64,000 nt of DNA from Aestuariivivens sediminis (GCF_022662105.1 NZ_JAKMCP010000002.1:682001-746000), one strand, 5' to 3'; shown: positions 1-9,974, counted from the stretch's first letter. The notes: a model not told the origin generated them from the sequence alone. Translations and numbers: made by a program.

Positions 1-2181
1 ATAGGATATGAAAATAAAACAGTTGAGATAATAGGGGATTTTGTAAGCGTTGCACTGAAACAAGAGCTCAGTCAACTAAAAAGTGTTACAATCCAAGGCT
101 TTTCTTCTGTGGCCAGTAAGGCTCGTAATAGGGCCCAAGCAATTCAAACACTACCAGAAACTACAGTTGCCGTTAATGCTCAGACAATAGAATCCAATGG
201 TATTGATAATATCCAATCATTTACTTCACAAATATCAAATGTGGTATTTAATGAAGCCCAACAACCAGGTGTCAATTTTCTAACAGTGCGTGGGATTTCA
301 CAAATCAGAAATGCAGAATCTCCAGTAGCTGTGGTTATAGATGGTATGACACTACCAGATGCAAGCGCGATGAATATGTCACTTTATGATATTGAATTAT
401 TGGAATTTGTAAAAGGTCCACAAGGAACCCTTTATGGAAAAAACGCTATTGCTGGTGCAGTTAATATTACGACAAAAGACCCTACCAATAAGAGTAAAAA
501 CAAAGTGACATTGTCTACAGGAAATGGAGGTCTCTTTGGTGCAGGGATTTCATCTTCTGGGGCCATCACTAAGAATAAATTCTACTACAGTGTAACTGGA
601 AGATATAGTTCCTTTGACGGGCTAATTAATAATACCTTTTTAAACGAAAAAGTTGATTTTTCGAAAGAACATAATATCAGAGCTAAATTAAAGTATAGAT
701 TCAGCCCAAGATGGTCTGCAGTTATTGTCCAAGATAATTTTAAAATCGATGCTGGTGGAAACTACTATGTAACCAAGACGGATATCTTTGACCCAAATAT
801 TCCAGTACTTGCAGATGACGATTATTCAAATGACCCTTTTGGTGACGTTCAAGGAGATTCAGAATTATCCAACTCACTAAGTAGTTTTAAAATAGAGGGA
901 ACTTTGAATAAAGCTAAAATTCAGTCTGTAACTTCTTATAATGCTACTAAAAGATATTATATAGGTGAAAATGACTACTCTCAATACGCCTTTAGCAAAG
1001 TTTCTCAACAATCTGATTCGGATACATTCAGCCAGGAAATCAGACTCACTTCAAATGCCAGTGATGAATCTAAACTCAATTATACTTTTGGAACGCTTTA
1101 CCAAAATAGTAAACGCTATTTGAATACTTCTACATTTCTAAACAGAACATTTTACGAAGGAGGATTTATCGATGCCTCAGCTGAAAACGCAAACTACAGC
1201 ACGGACCCATTAGTTGGAAACGATGATGACAACACCATCCAAACACTTGCGGCATTCGGGTTTTTAGATTTCAAATTATCTTCAAAATTCACATTATCTG
1301 CTGGAGTTCGTGTAGATTATGACAAACTAACCAATGACTCCCGTATTTCAAATACATCCCAAGAAAACGACATTACCGTTTGGCAACCGAAATTTTCGTT
1401 AGCTTATGAAGCATCAGAGAATGTTTTGGCCTATGCGAATTATGGTCGAGGCTATAGGAGTGGTGGCTTCAATTCTGATGAAACAGTAAAATTCAACAAA
1501 ACTTATGAGCCTGAATTTACTAACAACTACGAAATCGGCTTAAAAACAAGTTTTCTTAATAACAGGATTATATTTAATAACTCATTTTACTATATAGATT
1601 TTGAAAATCAGCAGCAATATACCTTTATTCCTTTAACACCTTCAATATTGGGTATATACAACTTTGAGGAATCCAAAATTTCAGGTTTTGAATCGGAAAT
1701 AAAATTCAGGGCCACGAATAATCTTGATTTCTTTGCAAGCGTAGGTTTTAACGATGGCGAGATTAAAAAAGGAAGCTACAACCGATTGACTAATGCTGCT
1801 GCCTTTGATTATGACACACATGAAGATGTAGATGTTAGCGGTAACACGTCACCATTTACTATAAAGAGTACGGTTCAATTAGGTGCAAATGCCAATTTTG
1901 AGCTCAGTGAAAATTCCAAGTTAGGGTTTCACATAAATGTTGATAATAGAGGTACCCAATATTGGGACCCGCTAGAAGAGTACAAGCAAGAACCGTATAC
2001 CCTTGTAAACGCCAGAGTAAACTTAAAACTGAATAACTTTGCTTTTACTCTTTGGGCCAATAATATTTTTGATACTGAATTCAATACCGAATTCTTTCCT
2101 ACTGCAGAATTTGGATTCAATAACTTGAGGTTTCCCAACACACCGACAACCTTTGGAATAGACCTGTCATATAGGTTTTAA
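1..2181 (+). CDS. TonB-dependent outer-membrane receptor, 5' end outside window
   Basis: The reading frame is open from base 1 and ends at TAA 2179-2181, so the 5' end lies outside the window. A GTG at 109 is only an internal codon. The first ~30 residues visible look like the end of a carboxypeptidase-regulatory-like domain (GYE...LSQLKSV). The plug domain follows, with the GPQGTLYGKNAIAGAVNI motif, and then a 22-strand-type barrel ending in an aromatic C-terminus (DLSYRF). The family imports large or scarce substrates across the outer membrane using TonB energy. It lies 96 bp upstream of pruA on the same strand, so it may be the uptake porin for the catabolic cluster that follows. The substrate cannot be read from the sequence. 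Confidence 0.93.
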   Translation: MGYENKTVEIIGDFVSVALKQELSQLKSVTIQGFSSVASKARNRAQAIQTLPETTVAVNAQTIESNGIDNIQSFTSQISNVVFNEAQQPGVNFLTVRGISQIRNAESPVAVVIDGMTLPDASAMNMSLYDIELLEFVKGPQGTLYGKNAIAGAVNITTKDPTNKSKNKVTLSTGNGGLFGAGISSSGAITKNKFYYSVTGRYSSFDGLINNTFLNEKVDFSKEHNIRAKLKYRFSPRWSAVIVQDNFKIDAGGNYYVTKTDIFDPNIPVLADDDYSNDPFGDVQGDSELSNSLSSFKIEGTLNKAKIQSVTSYNATKRYYIGENDYSQYAFSKVSQQSDSDTFSQEIRLTSNASDESKLNYTFGTLYQNSKRYLNTSTFLNRTFYEGGFIDASAENANYSTDPLVGNDDDNTIQTLAAFGFLDFKLSSKFTLSAGVRVDYDKLTNDSRISNTSQENDITVWQPKFSLAYEASENVLAYANYGRGYRSGGFNSDETVKFNKTYEPEFTNNYEIGLKTSFLNNRIIFNNSFYYIDFENQQQYTFIPLTPSILGIYNFEESKISGFESEIKFRATNNLDFFASVGFNDGEIKKGSYNRLTNAAAFDYDTHEDVDVSGNTSPFTIKSTVQLGANANFELSENSKLGFHINVDNRGTQYWDPLEEYKQEPYTLVNARVNLKLNNFAFTLWANNIFDTEFNTEFFPTAEFGFNNLRFPNTPTTFGIDLSYRF

Positions 2182-2215
2182 ATAAGCTGAAACATTTCTA
2201 TCGAATTGAGTCCTT

Positions 2216-2234
2216 CAAAATTTTAAAAATTTTG
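2216..2234 (+). terminator. AT-rich hairpin between the TonB receptor and pruA
   Basis: CAAAATTT and AAATTTTG form an 8-bp stem around a TAA loop, and CTTC/GAAG could extend it. There is no following T tract, so this may be an attenuating or RNA-stability hairpin rather than a full terminator. Confidence 0.3.
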
Positions 2235-2277
2235 CTGGAAGAGACTTCTAATCGCAATATTAAAAATTAAGACAAAA

Positions 2278-3909
2278 ATGGCTTCAGGATTTTATAATGT
2301 TCCCAATATTGAAAACGAGCCCGTAAAAGAATACCTCCCTGGTAGTCAGGAACTCAAGGACTTAATGAGTACTTATCAAAGTATGAACCTTGACTTTGTT
2401 GATATACCTATGTTAATAAATGGAGAAGAAGTTAGGACGGGTAAAACTGTCGCCATTAATCCGCCACATGACTTTAAAAGAACAGTCGGCCAGTACCACG
2501 AGGCAGAAGAAAAACATGTCATACAAGCCATTTCAAGTTGCCTAGAAGCAAAAGCTCTATGGGCTAAAACGCCTTGGGAACATCGTGCAGCCATTTTTCT
2601 TAAAGCCGCAGAATTGCTGGCTGGCCCATACCGAGCAAAAATGAATGCGACTACTATGATTGGCCAATCTAAGAATGTGCATCAAGCTGAAATTGATTCG
2701 GCATGTGAAATGATAGACTTTTTTAGGTTTAATGCTCAATTCATGGTTGAGATATATAAAAATCAACCTAAGTCTTCAAAAGGAGTATGGAATCGAATGG
2801 AATACCGTCCCTTAGAAGGGTTTACTTATGCAGTTACGCCCTTTAATTTTACTGCTATTGCTGCAAATTTACCCACTTCAATGGTGATGATGGGCAATGT
2901 TTGTGTATGGAAACCTTCAAATAGTCAAATATATTCCGCTAATGTTATTATTGAACTTTTAAAGGAAGCAGGTTTACCCGATGGGGTAATTAATGTTGTA
3001 TATGGCGACCCCGTAATGATAAGTAATACGATACTAGCAAATCCCAACTTTTCAGGATTACATTTTACGGGTTCAACAGAAGTGTTTAGAGCGTTATGGG
3101 AACAAGTAGGAAAAAATATTGGCAATTATAAATCCTATCCAAGAATTGTAGGTGAAACGGGGGGGAAAGACTTCATCTGGGCGCATCCATCTGCCGATTC
3201 GAAACAAGTAGCAACGGCAATATCTCGTGGTGCTTTTGAATATCAAGGTCAAAAGTGCTCTGCTGCATCAAGAGCCTATATTCCAAAAAGCTTATGGAGC
3301 GACATTAAGGATTATATAATTAGCGACATAAAAAGCATGAAATTAGGAAGGCCTTTTATTACAGGCCATTTTATAAATGCCGTAATTCATGAAGATTCCT
3401 TTGACAAAATTTCCCAATATATAGCGTATGCCAAGAAAGATAAAGAAGCCCAAATTATAGTTGGAGGTAAATGCGATAAAACCAAAGGCTATTTCATTGA
3501 ACCAACTGTAATCCTTACATCCAATCCTAAATATAAGACCATGCATACCGAGTTATTTGGGCCAGTAATTACAATTTACGTCTATGAAGACAAGGATTGG
3601 AAAGAGACATTAAGATTAGTAGATGAAACCTCAGAGTATGCATTAACAGGGGCTATTTTCAGCAAGGATAGATATGTTATTGATTACGTTGAAGATGCCT
3701 TGAGAAATGCGGCTGGAAATTTCTATATCAATGATAAGCCAACAGGGGCAGTAGTAGGTCAACAACCCTTTGGCGGCTCAAGAAGTTCTGGGACAAACGA
3801 CAAGGCTGGTTCCATATGGAATTTACTGAGATGGGTTTCACCAAGAACTATAAAGGAAACCTTTGTGTCACCAACAGATTACAGATATCCATTTTTAAAT
3901 AACAACTAA
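2278..3909 (+). CDS. pruA: L-glutamate gamma-semialdehyde (1-pyrroline-5-carboxylate) dehydrogenase
   Basis: This aldehyde dehydrogenase of 543 aa has the length of the P5C dehydrogenase type found in Bacteroidota and eukaryotes. It oxidises P5C / glutamate semialdehyde to glutamate with NAD+, the second step of proline catabolism. The general-base Glu lies in GETGGKD (E293). The nucleophile lies in GQKCSAASRAYIP (C327). The PFGGSRSSGTNDKAG motif near the C-terminus is also family-typical. The start at ATG 2278 follows an A-rich leader. It is the first enzyme of a cluster that ends with proline dehydrogenase at 11257, so both halves of the proline-to-glutamate path flank the hydantoinase genes. 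Such enzymes usually also exist elsewhere in the genome; this copy is probably pathway-dedicated. Confidence 0.93.
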   Translation: MASGFYNVPNIENEPVKEYLPGSQELKDLMSTYQSMNLDFVDIPMLINGEEVRTGKTVAINPPHDFKRTVGQYHEAEEKHVIQAISSCLEAKALWAKTPWEHRAAIFLKAAELLAGPYRAKMNATTMIGQSKNVHQAEIDSACEMIDFFRFNAQFMVEIYKNQPKSSKGVWNRMEYRPLEGFTYAVTPFNFTAIAANLPTSMVMMGNVCVWKPSNSQIYSANVIIELLKEAGLPDGVINVVYGDPVMISNTILANPNFSGLHFTGSTEVFRALWEQVGKNIGNYKSYPRIVGETGGKDFIWAHPSADSKQVATAISRGAFEYQGQKCSAASRAYIPKSLWSDIKDYIISDIKSMKLGRPFITGHFINAVIHEDSFDKISQYIAYAKKDKEAQIIVGGKCDKTKGYFIEPTVILTSNPKYKTMHTELFGPVITIYVYEDKDWKETLRLVDETSEYALTGAIFSKDRYVIDYVEDALRNAAGNFYINDKPTGAVVGQQPFGGSRSSGTNDKAGSIWNLLRWVSPRTIKETFVSPTDYRYPFLNNN

Positions 3910-3921
3910 AAAAAAGAAAAC

Positions 3922-4923
3922 ATGAAAACAAATTGTAATATAATAAGCTTCCATGAATGCGGAGAACTAGATGTGTTAAATGTGGAAAATGTAACCATAC
4001 AAGACCCCGTTAATGATGAAGTCTTGTTTAAAGTTGATGCCTTTGCACTTAATAGAGCCGATGTTCTACATTACCAAGGTTTTCATACCACATTACCTGA
4101 TTTTCCTTCCCGAATTGGTTCTGAAGCCACTGGTGAGGTTGTAAAGATTGGCAATAAGGTGACTGATTTCAAAGTTGGCGACAGGGTGACTTCAATACCA
4201 TTCAATACCGCAAAATATGGGGTACAAGGGGAGTATGCGGTAGTGCCACAAAACTACTTGACCAAGGTTCCAGAAAATTTAACCGTGGAGGAAGCTTGCT
4301 CAATTTGGATGCAATATTCTACAGCTTATTTTGCACTATTCCACATAGGTAACGTAACAAAAGGAGATTATGTTTTTATTCCAGCAATCTCGAGTTCTGC
4401 AGGTTATGGTTGTTTTGAATTGGCAAGAGACGCAGGAGCAACCATTATAGGTTCTACTAGAACAAGCACTAAAAAAATGGAACTTGAACAACTGGGTATT
4501 AATCATTTAATCATCACGCAAGAAGAAAATGTCGAAAAAAGATTGATGGAGCTAACCCAAGGAGCTGGGGTTAGTTTTGTGTATGACCCCGTAGCAGGTG
4601 CTTTTTGTGATGAATATTTAGAAGCATTATCAAGAGGAGCCGTTGTAATCATTTACGGGCTACTAGACCCAAACCCAACGTTATTTCCGCTTGTCCCACT
4701 AATAAGAAAAAAAGCCATAATGGATGCCTATTCCCAATTTAACCATGTAGAGGATATTGATAAATTAAACGAATGCAAGAAATACATTTTAGATAGAGTG
4801 GAAAAAGGAGTGTTAAAGCCATTGATAGGAAAAGTTTTTGATTTCAAGGATTACAAAAAAGCCTATGAATATATGCTGTCAAATCAGCAGGTAGGAAAAA
4901 TTGTAGTGAGAGTTAATAATTAA
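3922..4923 (+). CDS. MDR-superfamily zinc-type alcohol dehydrogenase / quinone oxidoreductase-like protein
   Basis: The 333-aa protein has a GroES-like N-terminal domain (SRIGSEATGEVVKIGNKV) and a Rossmann domain beginning AISSSAGYGCFELARDAGA. The family reduces or oxidises alcohols, enones or quinones with NAD(P)H. I do not see the usual catalytic or structural zinc cysteine cluster, so it resembles the zinc-free quinone-oxidoreductase branch. It starts 12 bp after pruA and ends 11 bp before hyuA, so co-transcription is very likely. Its job in the pathway, perhaps reducing an enone or oxidising a hydroxylated ring intermediate, is inference only. Confidence 0.85.
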   Translation: MKTNCNIISFHECGELDVLNVENVTIQDPVNDEVLFKVDAFALNRADVLHYQGFHTTLPDFPSRIGSEATGEVVKIGNKVTDFKVGDRVTSIPFNTAKYGVQGEYAVVPQNYLTKVPENLTVEEACSIWMQYSTAYFALFHIGNVTKGDYVFIPAISSSAGYGCFELARDAGATIIGSTRTSTKKMELEQLGINHLIITQEENVEKRLMELTQGAGVSFVYDPVAGAFCDEYLEALSRGAVVIIYGLLDPNPTLFPLVPLIRKKAIMDAYSQFNHVEDIDKLNECKKYILDRVEKGVLKPLIGKVFDFKDYKKAYEYMLSNQQVGKIVVRVNN

Positions 4924-4934
4924 TAATAAGAGTT

Positions 4935-6992
4935 ATGAGAGTCGCAACAGATATAGGGGGTACATTTACTGACTTAGTTTTTTTTGACTACGACAAAAAT
5001 AATAGAGAAGTCAAAAACGTAGAGGTATCCAAGTCAAGTACAACACCAGGTGAATTTGAAAAAGGAATTCTTAATACCATTAAAAAAATTGATTTGGACT
5101 TAAAAGATATAGAATTCTTTGCCCATGGAACGACTGTAGTAATCAATGCCATAACAGAAAGAAAAGGTTCTAAAACTGCTTTGATTACTACCAAGGGTTT
5201 TAGAGATGTATTGGAAATCGCCAGGGGCACAAGACCAGACCTTTACAATTTTAACTTCAAAAAAGAAGAGCCATTTGTTGAACGCTATCTTCGGCAAGAA
5301 GTTGAAGAAAGAATTAACTATCTCGGTGAGGTAATTACACCACTAGATGAAAAATCTGTGGATGAACATATAAGCGAATTTATAGAAGAGGGAGTAGAAG
5401 CCATAGCCATCTGTTTCTTACACGGATATAAAAACCCTATTCATGAGAAAAAATTAGCGAAATACATTCGTTTAAAATATCCAAATTTTGAAGTTATAAC
5501 ATCTCACGAGGTAACCAGGGAATGGAGAGAATATGAACGTACTAGCTCCACTGTGCTGTCTGCATATGTAAAACCTATAGCTACAAAATATTTAAACAAT
5601 TTAACTCATCATTTACAAAATCTAGGCTATAAAAACAATCTTTATATTATGCAATCCAATGGTGGAATAACTACTGTTGAAGATGTGAAGGCGAACCCGA
5701 TAACATTAATTGAATCTGGACCAGCCAGTGGCATGCTCGGAGCCGTTGTCCTAGGAAGAACCATTGCGAAAAAAAACCTATTGGTCCTAGATATTGGTGG
5801 TACCACTGCAAAATGTTCATTGATAGAAAATGGCATCCCGAAAATTGTAACCACATATAATATAGAAAAGACAAAGACCCAGGCAGGTTTCCCAATATTG
5901 ACCCCAGTAATCGATATTGTTGAAATTGGAAATGGAGGTGGAAGTATTGCTTGGCTGGATGATGGGGGTAAAATGCGGGTAGGACCAAAAAGTGCTGCAG
6001 CAAATCCTGGGCCTTCATCCTATGGTAAGGGTGGCAAAAGTTTTACTACAACCGACGCCAACGTAGTATGTAATCGAATTCACGAAGATTACTTTTTGGG
6101 AGGAGAATTAAAACCAGATTTTAACAGTCTTAAAAATGCCGCAAAACCCCTGTGTGAAGAATTAAGCATGAATCTGCAAGAAATAGCTCGTGGTGTCATT
6201 CGAGTGGCTAATGCTAATATGGTAAATGCGCTGAAAAGTGTTTCCGTTAACAAAGGATATGACCCAAGAGATTTTTCACTTGTAGTTATTGGAGGTGGCG
6301 GGCCAATGCATGGTGCGTTTTTGGCGGAAGACCTTCAAATGCCTGAGATTATCGTACCCCTGAATGCAGGTGTTTTTTCCGCATTTGGGATGCTGATGTC
6401 CGATTTAAGGAGAGACTATATTCGCACCGAAGTAATGGAATTAAACTCAAGTAACTTTTCAGTGTTGAACGAAGTATTTGCTGAAATGAAAAACGAAGCA
6501 ATAAAAGCATACGTCAGGGACGCTTATAGAAAAGAAGATATTGAATTTGAATATTATTTAGACCTTCGATACGATGGCCAAGAGCATTCAGTGAAATTAA
6601 GATTATCTCATTTAGATAACTTGAAAATGGATGAAATAGAACATCATTTTCATCAATTGCATAAGAAAAGGTATGCTTTCAGCCTTAATGATACCAAAAT
6701 TGAAATAGTCAATTATCATTTGGTAGCTGAAGTCATTGTAAACAAACCCATAATTGCTCAGGTCGAAAAGAAAGGGTATTCAATTGATGAAGCGTTGATT
6801 GACAAGGCAGAAGTAGATTTCGATGAATCAGGAATTCATAAAACTAATTTTTTTGATAGGGACAAACTAGACCCTGGCATAAATACCAATGGTCCCGCAA
6901 TCATTGTTGAACAATCTACATCAACAGTTGTGCCTCCGAATCATCAATTTAGAATTGATGATTATGCAAACATTATAATAAGCAAAATATAG
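4935..6992 (+). CDS. hyuA: hydantoinase/oxoprolinase subunit A (ATP-dependent)
   Basis: The 685-aa protein matches the usual size of HyuA-type subunits. Two acetate/sugar-kinase-like phosphate-binding loops are visible: DIGGTFTDLVFFD at residues 6-18 and LDIGGTTAKCSLIENG near residue 290. EIGNGGGSIAWLD and GGGGPMHGAFLAEDL follow. In this family the A and B subunits hydrolyse ATP to open cyclic amides (5-oxoproline, N-methylhydantoin, caprolactam) or drive carboxylation of ketones. The B subunit gene begins 5 bp downstream. The context (NCS1 permease, proline and P5C dehydrogenases) favours a cyclic amide related to glutamate or proline over a ketone. The exact substrate is unknown. Confidence 0.9.
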   Translation: MRVATDIGGTFTDLVFFDYDKNNREVKNVEVSKSSTTPGEFEKGILNTIKKIDLDLKDIEFFAHGTTVVINAITERKGSKTALITTKGFRDVLEIARGTRPDLYNFNFKKEEPFVERYLRQEVEERINYLGEVITPLDEKSVDEHISEFIEEGVEAIAICFLHGYKNPIHEKKLAKYIRLKYPNFEVITSHEVTREWREYERTSSTVLSAYVKPIATKYLNNLTHHLQNLGYKNNLYIMQSNGGITTVEDVKANPITLIESGPASGMLGAVVLGRTIAKKNLLVLDIGGTTAKCSLIENGIPKIVTTYNIEKTKTQAGFPILTPVIDIVEIGNGGGSIAWLDDGGKMRVGPKSAAANPGPSSYGKGGKSFTTTDANVVCNRIHEDYFLGGELKPDFNSLKNAAKPLCEELSMNLQEIARGVIRVANANMVNALKSVSVNKGYDPRDFSLVVIGGGGPMHGAFLAEDLQMPEIIVPLNAGVFSAFGMLMSDLRRDYIRTEVMELNSSNFSVLNEVFAEMKNEAIKAYVRDAYRKEDIEFEYYLDLRYDGQEHSVKLRLSHLDNLKMDEIEHHFHQLHKKRYAFSLNDTKIEIVNYHLVAEVIVNKPIIAQVEKKGYSIDEALIDKAEVDFDESGIHKTNFFDRDKLDPGINTNGPAIIVEQSTSTVVPPNHQFRIDDYANIIISKI

Positions 6993-6997
6993 TAGTT

Positions 6998-8668
6998 ATG
7001 AGTTTAAATAAATTTACATCAGATATCATTCAGGATTCTTTAATATCAATAGGCGAAGCAATGTTCGAGACTATACAGCGAACAAGTATGAGCCCTATTA
7101 TTTACGAAGCACTGGACTACGCTGTAGGTATTACAGACGGAGAAGGAAGATTACTGGCTCAAGGAAATGGAGTAATAACTTTTCTTGCTGCAATGAGCCT
7201 TGTAGTAGAAGAAACCTTGGAACGATTCGGAAACGATAATCAATTAGAAGAAGGAGATGTTATAATAGCGAATACTCCCTATGTAGGAGGTGGAACTCAC
7301 CTTTCCGATATTGCAATAATTACTCCCATTTTCTACCAAGGAGAACGAGTAGCTTTTACAGTCAACAAAGCGCATTGGACAGATATAGGTGGAACCAACC
7401 CAGGGTCAGTATCAACTGTCTCCACCGAAATTTATCAAGAAGGTATTCATTTCCCTTTTATCAAGATAAAAGAAAAAGGGAAACTGAATGAAGCTGTTAT
7501 CAAAATGCTTGAGGCCAACGTAAGACTTCCAAAAAGCACATTGGGTGATTTGTTCTCAGGAATTGCAGCAAATGACGTTGGCGCTGAAAGAATTATAAAA
7601 CTTATAGAGAAGTATGGTTTAGACGCATATAAACAAGCTGCCAAAGAATTTATGGAATACGGGGAACGTATCAGCCTTAAGGAGTTACAAAAGATTCCCA
7701 ATGGAGTTTATGAAAATACAGGATGGATAGAAAATGACGGATTTGGTAATGGCCCGTTTCCCTTAAAACTAAAAATAACTATCTCCAATGAGAACATGAC
7801 CTGTGATTTTACGGGGTCACACGAACAATTGAAAGGCCCGTTGAACCTATCAAGAACTGGTTTGGAAACTGCGGTCCGAGCCGCATTCAAGTCAATTACC
7901 ACCCCAACATTACCGGCCAATAATGGGTCTTTTAAACATGTCAAACTAATTTGTCCTGAGAATACAGTAGTTAGTGCTAATTCTCCAGCACCCATATCCG
8001 TTTATTATGAAATTTTCCTTGCGGCTATTGATTTGTTGTTAAAAACGCTTGGCCCGATTGTTCCTGAAAAATTACCGGCTGGTCATTTCAGGTCCGTGTG
8101 CGTAACCTATATTTCAGGAATACATCCAGTTACCAATGAATTTTATGTACAGGCAGAGCCCCTTTCTGGTGGCTGGGGAGCATGCGCATTTCATGATGGT
8201 AATCGAGGACAATTTTCCTATGCTCATGGAGAATCCTACAATATACCAGCTGAGACCAGAGAACGAAAATACGGAGTAATAGTAGAAGAATATGCTTTTC
8301 ATAATGAAGGAGGTGGATATGGAGAGTTTCAAGGAGGTAATGGACAATATTTAACTTTCAAAGTTTTGTCGGAAGAGGCTTTTTTAACAGGAGCTTTTTT
8401 AGGTTATTCCATACCAACCTGGGGATTAAATGAAGGCAAGGAGGGTAGCTACAATTATTTTACTGTTATAAGAACAGATGGCACGGAAGAACAGTATAAT
8501 ATTGTTACAAACGTAAAGCTAAATAAGGGAGACAAAGTTAAACTAGTAACTGCAACTGGAGGTGGCTATGGCAATCCCAAAAATCGTCCATTAGAAAAAG
8601 TAGAGCGCGACATAAAAAATGGGTTTATCACTAAAAAACAAGCGATAGAACATTATAATTTTTATTGA
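6998..8668 (+). CDS. hyuB: hydantoinase/oxoprolinase subunit B
   Basis: This 556-aa HyuB-family protein is the partner subunit of the ATP-dependent amidohydrolase or carboxylase. Family-typical segments include SPIIYEALDYAVGITD near the N-terminus, ANTPYVGGGTHLSDI, VNKAHWTDIGGTNPGS (with metal-binding His/Asp), SGGWGACAFHDG, and a C-terminal TGGGYGNPKNRP. It starts 5 bp after hyuA, which fits coupled translation of a stoichiometric complex. The stop overlaps a possible TTG start of the next ORF, but the ATG at 8686 is a better start for that gene. Confidence 0.9.
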   Translation: MSLNKFTSDIIQDSLISIGEAMFETIQRTSMSPIIYEALDYAVGITDGEGRLLAQGNGVITFLAAMSLVVEETLERFGNDNQLEEGDVIIANTPYVGGGTHLSDIAIITPIFYQGERVAFTVNKAHWTDIGGTNPGSVSTVSTEIYQEGIHFPFIKIKEKGKLNEAVIKMLEANVRLPKSTLGDLFSGIAANDVGAERIIKLIEKYGLDAYKQAAKEFMEYGERISLKELQKIPNGVYENTGWIENDGFGNGPFPLKLKITISNENMTCDFTGSHEQLKGPLNLSRTGLETAVRAAFKSITTPTLPANNGSFKHVKLICPENTVVSANSPAPISVYYEIFLAAIDLLLKTLGPIVPEKLPAGHFRSVCVTYISGIHPVTNEFYVQAEPLSGGWGACAFHDGNRGQFSYAHGESYNIPAETRERKYGVIVEEYAFHNEGGGYGEFQGGNGQYLTFKVLSEEAFLTGAFLGYSIPTWGLNEGKEGSYNYFTVIRTDGTEEQYNIVTNVKLNKGDKVKLVTATGGGYGNPKNRPLEKVERDIKNGFITKKQAIEHYNFY

Positions 8669-8685
8669 AACCTAAACAGAAAAAA

Positions 8686-8997
8686 ATGGAAGTAAAAGAA
8701 TTGATATTCCCAAGTGAAAAAGATTTTTATTTAAAAAAAATAATGCGGATACAAGAAAAGCATTTATCGATACAATGTGGTTCTGTAAGGTTAATGAAAG
8801 GCCAAATACTTCCTTTTAAAGCATTAGATTTTCATGAAATATCCTACTTGATTTCAGGAAAACTGGAGGTATCCACAAAAGGTGGAGGTTCTACGATAAT
8901 GAATTCAGGTGAGTTAATCTATTTAAACAAAGAGGAAGTTCGCAAAACGGAAACTCTTGAAGATAGTAAAATTCTGTATTTCCTATTTAGTGATTGA
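8686..8997 (+). CDS. small cupin-fold protein
   Basis: The 103-aa single-domain protein has a cupin pattern: a PFKALDFHEISYLISGKLEV strand pair and a second half containing NSGELIYLNKEEV. Only one clear metal-type His-Glu pair is visible. The open frame extends back to TTG 8665 inside hyuB, but ATG 8686 preceded by A6 is preferred. Small cupins in catabolic operons are often sensors, isomerases or ligand-binding partners; none of these can be chosen here. It is followed by a strong hairpin, so it may close the first transcription unit of the cluster. Confidence 0.7.
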   Translation: MEVKELIFPSEKDFYLKKIMRIQEKHLSIQCGSVRLMKGQILPFKALDFHEISYLISGKLEVSTKGGGSTIMNSGELIYLNKEEVRKTETLEDSKILYFLFSD

Positions 8998-9033
8998 AGA
9001 AAATAATATTCAAGTGTAAGTTTAATATTTAAA

Positions 9034-9076
9034 GTAGCTCGAAGATAAGCGAAAAAATTTCGCTTATCTCGACTAC
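9034..9076. terminator. long hairpin after the cupin gene
   Basis: AGATAAGCGAAA and TTTCGCTTATCT pair perfectly (12 bp) around an AAA loop. The helix extends outward with GTAG-TCG/CGA-CTAC after two single-base bulges, giving about 19 pairs. There is no long U tract on the plus side, so it may be an intrinsic terminator, a partial attenuator or an mRNA-stability element. It separates the enzyme genes from the membrane protein, transporter and PRODH genes. Confidence 0.55.
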
Positions 9077-9105
9077 AGCAATTGATTGATTTCTATTTAA
9101 TTCCA

Positions 9106-9963
9106 ATGTTAAAACCATTAATTACATTATTTGACAGACAAGTTTTGTTTTGGGAAAGCCCGAAAATAATTCATAGAATAAGCTCATTCCTTGTCCTATC
9201 GTTCATAATATGCGGTTTATGCAGCTCATTGGTTTATTACAAAATAATTTCATTAGGTATTTTTAATTCTCTTTTTAAACATCCCTTTTTTGCGATTGAA
9301 GTAGCTTTCACTATTCTTTTAATTTTAGAGTTGCTTAGTCTGATTTTTGTATTACCCAAATCAGTATCTAGGTCCTTGGGAAAGCAGTTTGAGCTTCTCT
9401 CACTAATTTTTTTAAGAGATGCTTTTAAAGAATTCAGTCACTTAGATAACTTTCATTTATGGGTCGACACTAAAAATACGGTTGTCAAAATGTTAGTTTA
9501 TTCCTTCGGAGCATTGGCAATATTTACAATAATGGGCTTCACTCAAAGATTAAACAATCGAATACGGCTATCCGAAACTTATGTAAATCAGAGACAATTT
9601 GTAAGAATAAAAAAACTATTGGCATTATTCTTATTGATTTCATTCTTTCTCATAGGAATGAGAGATTTTGTTGTTCTTATTGAAACTGGAATATACCTAC
9701 ACTCATTCGATACCTTCTATACGGTTTTAATTTTTACAGATATAATTATAGTTCTAGTTGCTTTGCGTTACACTATAAATTATTATCGAGTGTTTAGGTA
9801 CACCGCTTTCGTTCTTGCAACTATCCTAATTCGAATATCACTAACTATCGAGCATTACTATAACGTTACTCTTGGAGTTTTAACGGCCATTTTTGTCTTG
9901 ATTTTGGCATTAGTCTACAACTATTTTCAACAATGGCTTACAACTAAAGAACTAACAACTTAA
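9106..9963 (+). CDS. multi-spanning membrane protein of unknown function
   Basis: The 285-aa protein has about seven hydrophobic segments (for example ISSFLVLSFIICG, VAFTILLILELLSLIF, LLALFLLISFFLIGMRD and LTAIFVLILALVYNYF). I do not recognise the family. The open frame could begin at TTG 9082, inside the flank of the preceding hairpin, but ATG 9106 gives a cleaner start. It ends 11 bp before the NCS1 permease gene, so the two are probably translated from one message. That suggests a role in transport or in sensing the same compound. Confidence 0.7.
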   Translation: MLKPLITLFDRQVLFWESPKIIHRISSFLVLSFIICGLCSSLVYYKIISLGIFNSLFKHPFFAIEVAFTILLILELLSLIFVLPKSVSRSLGKQFELLSLIFLRDAFKEFSHLDNFHLWVDTKNTVVKMLVYSFGALAIFTIMGFTQRLNNRIRLSETYVNQRQFVRIKKLLALFLLISFFLIGMRDFVVLIETGIYLHSFDTFYTVLIFTDIIIVLVALRYTINYYRVFRYTAFVLATILIRISLTIEHYYNVTLGVLTAIFVLILALVYNYFQQWLTTKELTT

Positions 9964-9974
9964 AAATTTTAACT

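Noticed and set aside
5671-6018. 115-aa minus-strand ORF inside hyuA
   Set aside because: It lies entirely within a conserved gene in another frame, with low-complexity aromatic composition typical of antisense shadows.
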